Shown: one piece after another, positions 63,021 through 64,000 of the stretch | Numbering within the stretch: position 1 is the stretch's first letter | How the letters are laid out: each line of letters begins with the position of its first letter | Assembly (NCBI RefSeq): GCF_027923385.1 | Contig: NZ_BSEC01000001.1 | Span: forward strand, 632,501-696,500 | Direction of reading: 5' to 3' | DNA length: 64,000 bases | Source: Methylocystis echinoides | GTDB taxonomy: Bacteria; Pseudomonadota; Alphaproteobacteria; Rhizobiales; Beijerinckiaceae | Program-made: the position numbers and the translations under genes | The notes under the pieces: model-generated | Databases searched by the model: none | Told to the model about the DNA's origin: nothing | Seen by the model: the letters and a program-made list of their open reading frames with translations, nothing else

Positions 63021-64000
63021 GGAAAGATGCCCTTGTCGGCCTCATAGGCCGCGTTTGCCTGTGCGATTTCGGCGTCTCTGGTGGTGGGGGACCATCCGCC
63101 GCCGAGCGCCTGATATAGGCTCGTTGCAGCCTGAAAGTAAGTGAGACGCGTCACCGCGAGCTGATCCTGAGCCTGAAAAAGCGTCGTCTGGGTCGTGGAC
63201 AGGGTGATGATGTCGATGGTGCCCTCCTGAAGCCGCATCTCGGCGGCGGTCAGGGCGCGCTGCGCGGCCGAGGCCGCGGCGGTCTGCGCCTTCAGCGCGG
63301 CCTCGGTCTCCTTGAGCGCGATCAGCGCATTCTCGGCGTCCGACAGGGCGGTCAGGATCTGCTTGCGATAGAGCGCCGCAAGCTCGGTGAAACGCCCCTT
63401 CTGCAGCTCGTAATTGCCCTGGATGTTGAAGCCGTCGAAGATCGGCTGCATGAGATTGGACGCCGCCTGCCACGCCACCGCTTCCGGCCGCAGGAGATTG
63501 TGCAGCAGCGCGGTCTGCACGCCATACTGGCCCGTCAGCGTGATCGAGGGGAAGAAGGCGGCGCGCGCCTGCAGGACGGAGAATTCCTGCGAGGCGAGCC
63601 GCGCCTCCGCCTCGGCCACGTCGGGGCGGCGCAGCAGGACTTCCGAGGGCAGGCCGGGGGCGACCTTCGGGCGTGTCAGCCGGGTGAGCGAGCCGCCGGC
63701 GATGTCGACGCTTTCCGGCGTCTCGCCGATCAGCACGGCGAGCTGGTTCTTCGTCTGGCGGAGCGTCTGCTCCAGCGGCGGGATGGTGGCGCGCGCCTGC
63801 GCCAGCACGCTCTCCTGCTGGGCGGTGTCGAGCGCGCTCGCCACGCCGACCTCGAAACGCGCCTGAATGGCGCGATTGACCCGTTCGGCGATGGCGACGT
63901 TGTTATGCGCGATGCGCAGCCGGTCCTGCGCGGTGAGCACCTGAAAATAGGCGTTCATCACCGAGGCGACGGTAGAGATTTCCACCGTGTCGCGGTTGAA
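63017..64000 (-). CDS. Outer-membrane efflux factor (TolC/NodT-like), 5' end beyond the window
   Basis: C-terminal 325 or so residues of an outer-membrane channel protein of the efflux family. It has repeated long helices (QVLTAQDRLRIAHNNVAIAERVNRAIQARFEVGVASALDTAQQ), the LLRRPDVAEAEARLASQEFSVLQARAAFFPSITLTGQYG segment typical of the NodT group, and a second matching helical set near the end. The frame stays open to the right window edge, so an ATG at 63985 is internal. It is the first visible gene of the efflux operon. Confidence 0.9.
   Translation of the reverse strand, partial: FNRDTVEISTVASVMNAYFQVLTAQDRLRIAHNNVAIAERVNRAIQARFEVGVASALDTAQQESVLAQARATIPPLEQTLRQTKNQLAVLIGETPESVDIAGGSLTRLTRPKVAPGLPSEVLLRRPDVAEAEARLASQEFSVLQARAAFFPSITLTGQYGVQTALLHNLLRPEAVAWQAASNLMQPIFDGFNIQGNYELQKGRFTELAALYRKQILTALSDAENALIALKETEAALKAQTAAASAAQRALTAAEMRLQEGTIDIITLSTTQTTLFQAQDQLAVTRLTYFQAATSLYQALGGGWSPTTRDAEIAQANAAYEADKGIFP

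Overview
The window comes from a high-GC alphaproteobacterial (type II) methanotroph, most likely Methylocystis or Methylosinus. The anchor is a complete particulate methane monooxygenase operon, pmoC-pmoA-pmoB (28124-31392), whose proteins are of the type II kind. A tetrahydromethanopterin-type gene (RFAP synthase) and a copper-exporting P-type ATPase fit that lifestyle. Collapsed flagellar genes favour the non-motile genus Methylocystis; that genus call is inference.

Layout. 1-10.4 kb is a surface polysaccharide region. A glycosyltransferase fragment is cut by an intact IS21-family element (307-2799), and the other IS flank is a headless KpsE-like gene. Then follow an intact KpsE-like gene, a KpsT-like ABC ATPase, a large RgpF/WsaF-type glycosyltransferase, rfbD and ugd. 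10.9-13.4 kb has a fatty-acid desaturase and a UDP-galactopyranose mutase. 13.85-22.7 kb is the most unusual part: a 1598-residue protein made of 199 uninterrupted 8-residue repeats, followed on the same strand by a TPR/O-GlcNAc-transferase-type enzyme, a second glycosyltransferase with an inserted beta-sandwich-like domain, and a small membrane-anchored protein. I read this as a candidate system for making and glycosylating a Ser/Thr-rich repeat protein.

22.8-27.5 kb has a glutaminase fused to STAS and cyclic-nucleotide domains, then pterin genes (RFAP synthase, pterin carbinolamine dehydratase, folP, folK) running up to the pmo operon. The pmo operon has intercistronic hairpins and a bidirectional terminator. 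31.5-35.9 kb is a flagellar remnant: fliP, fliL, flgH, a headless motE fused out of frame to a tailless fliI, and flgF. An internal deletion seems to have removed the central part of the usual cluster.

35.9-47 kb: an SDR enzyme, a copper ATPase with an in-frame CopZ-like tail preceded by its own ribosome-binding site, an ICMT-like methyltransferase, bioFDA, an acyl-CoA ligase, and a NicO/DUF1007 metal-transport pair. 47-55 kb: a fused indolepyruvate ferredoxin oxidoreductase, then cobalamin genes cobK-cobQ-cobC-bluB with stop/start overlaps. 55.4-64 kb: a tripartite RND efflux operon (outer-membrane factor, adaptor, two permeases), open at the right edge.

Three copies of a GC-rich interspersed palindrome (near 36.9, 50.9 and 55.5 kb) lie between or at the ends of genes; one supplies the last codons of an RND permease. 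No rRNA, tRNA or CRISPR array was seen.
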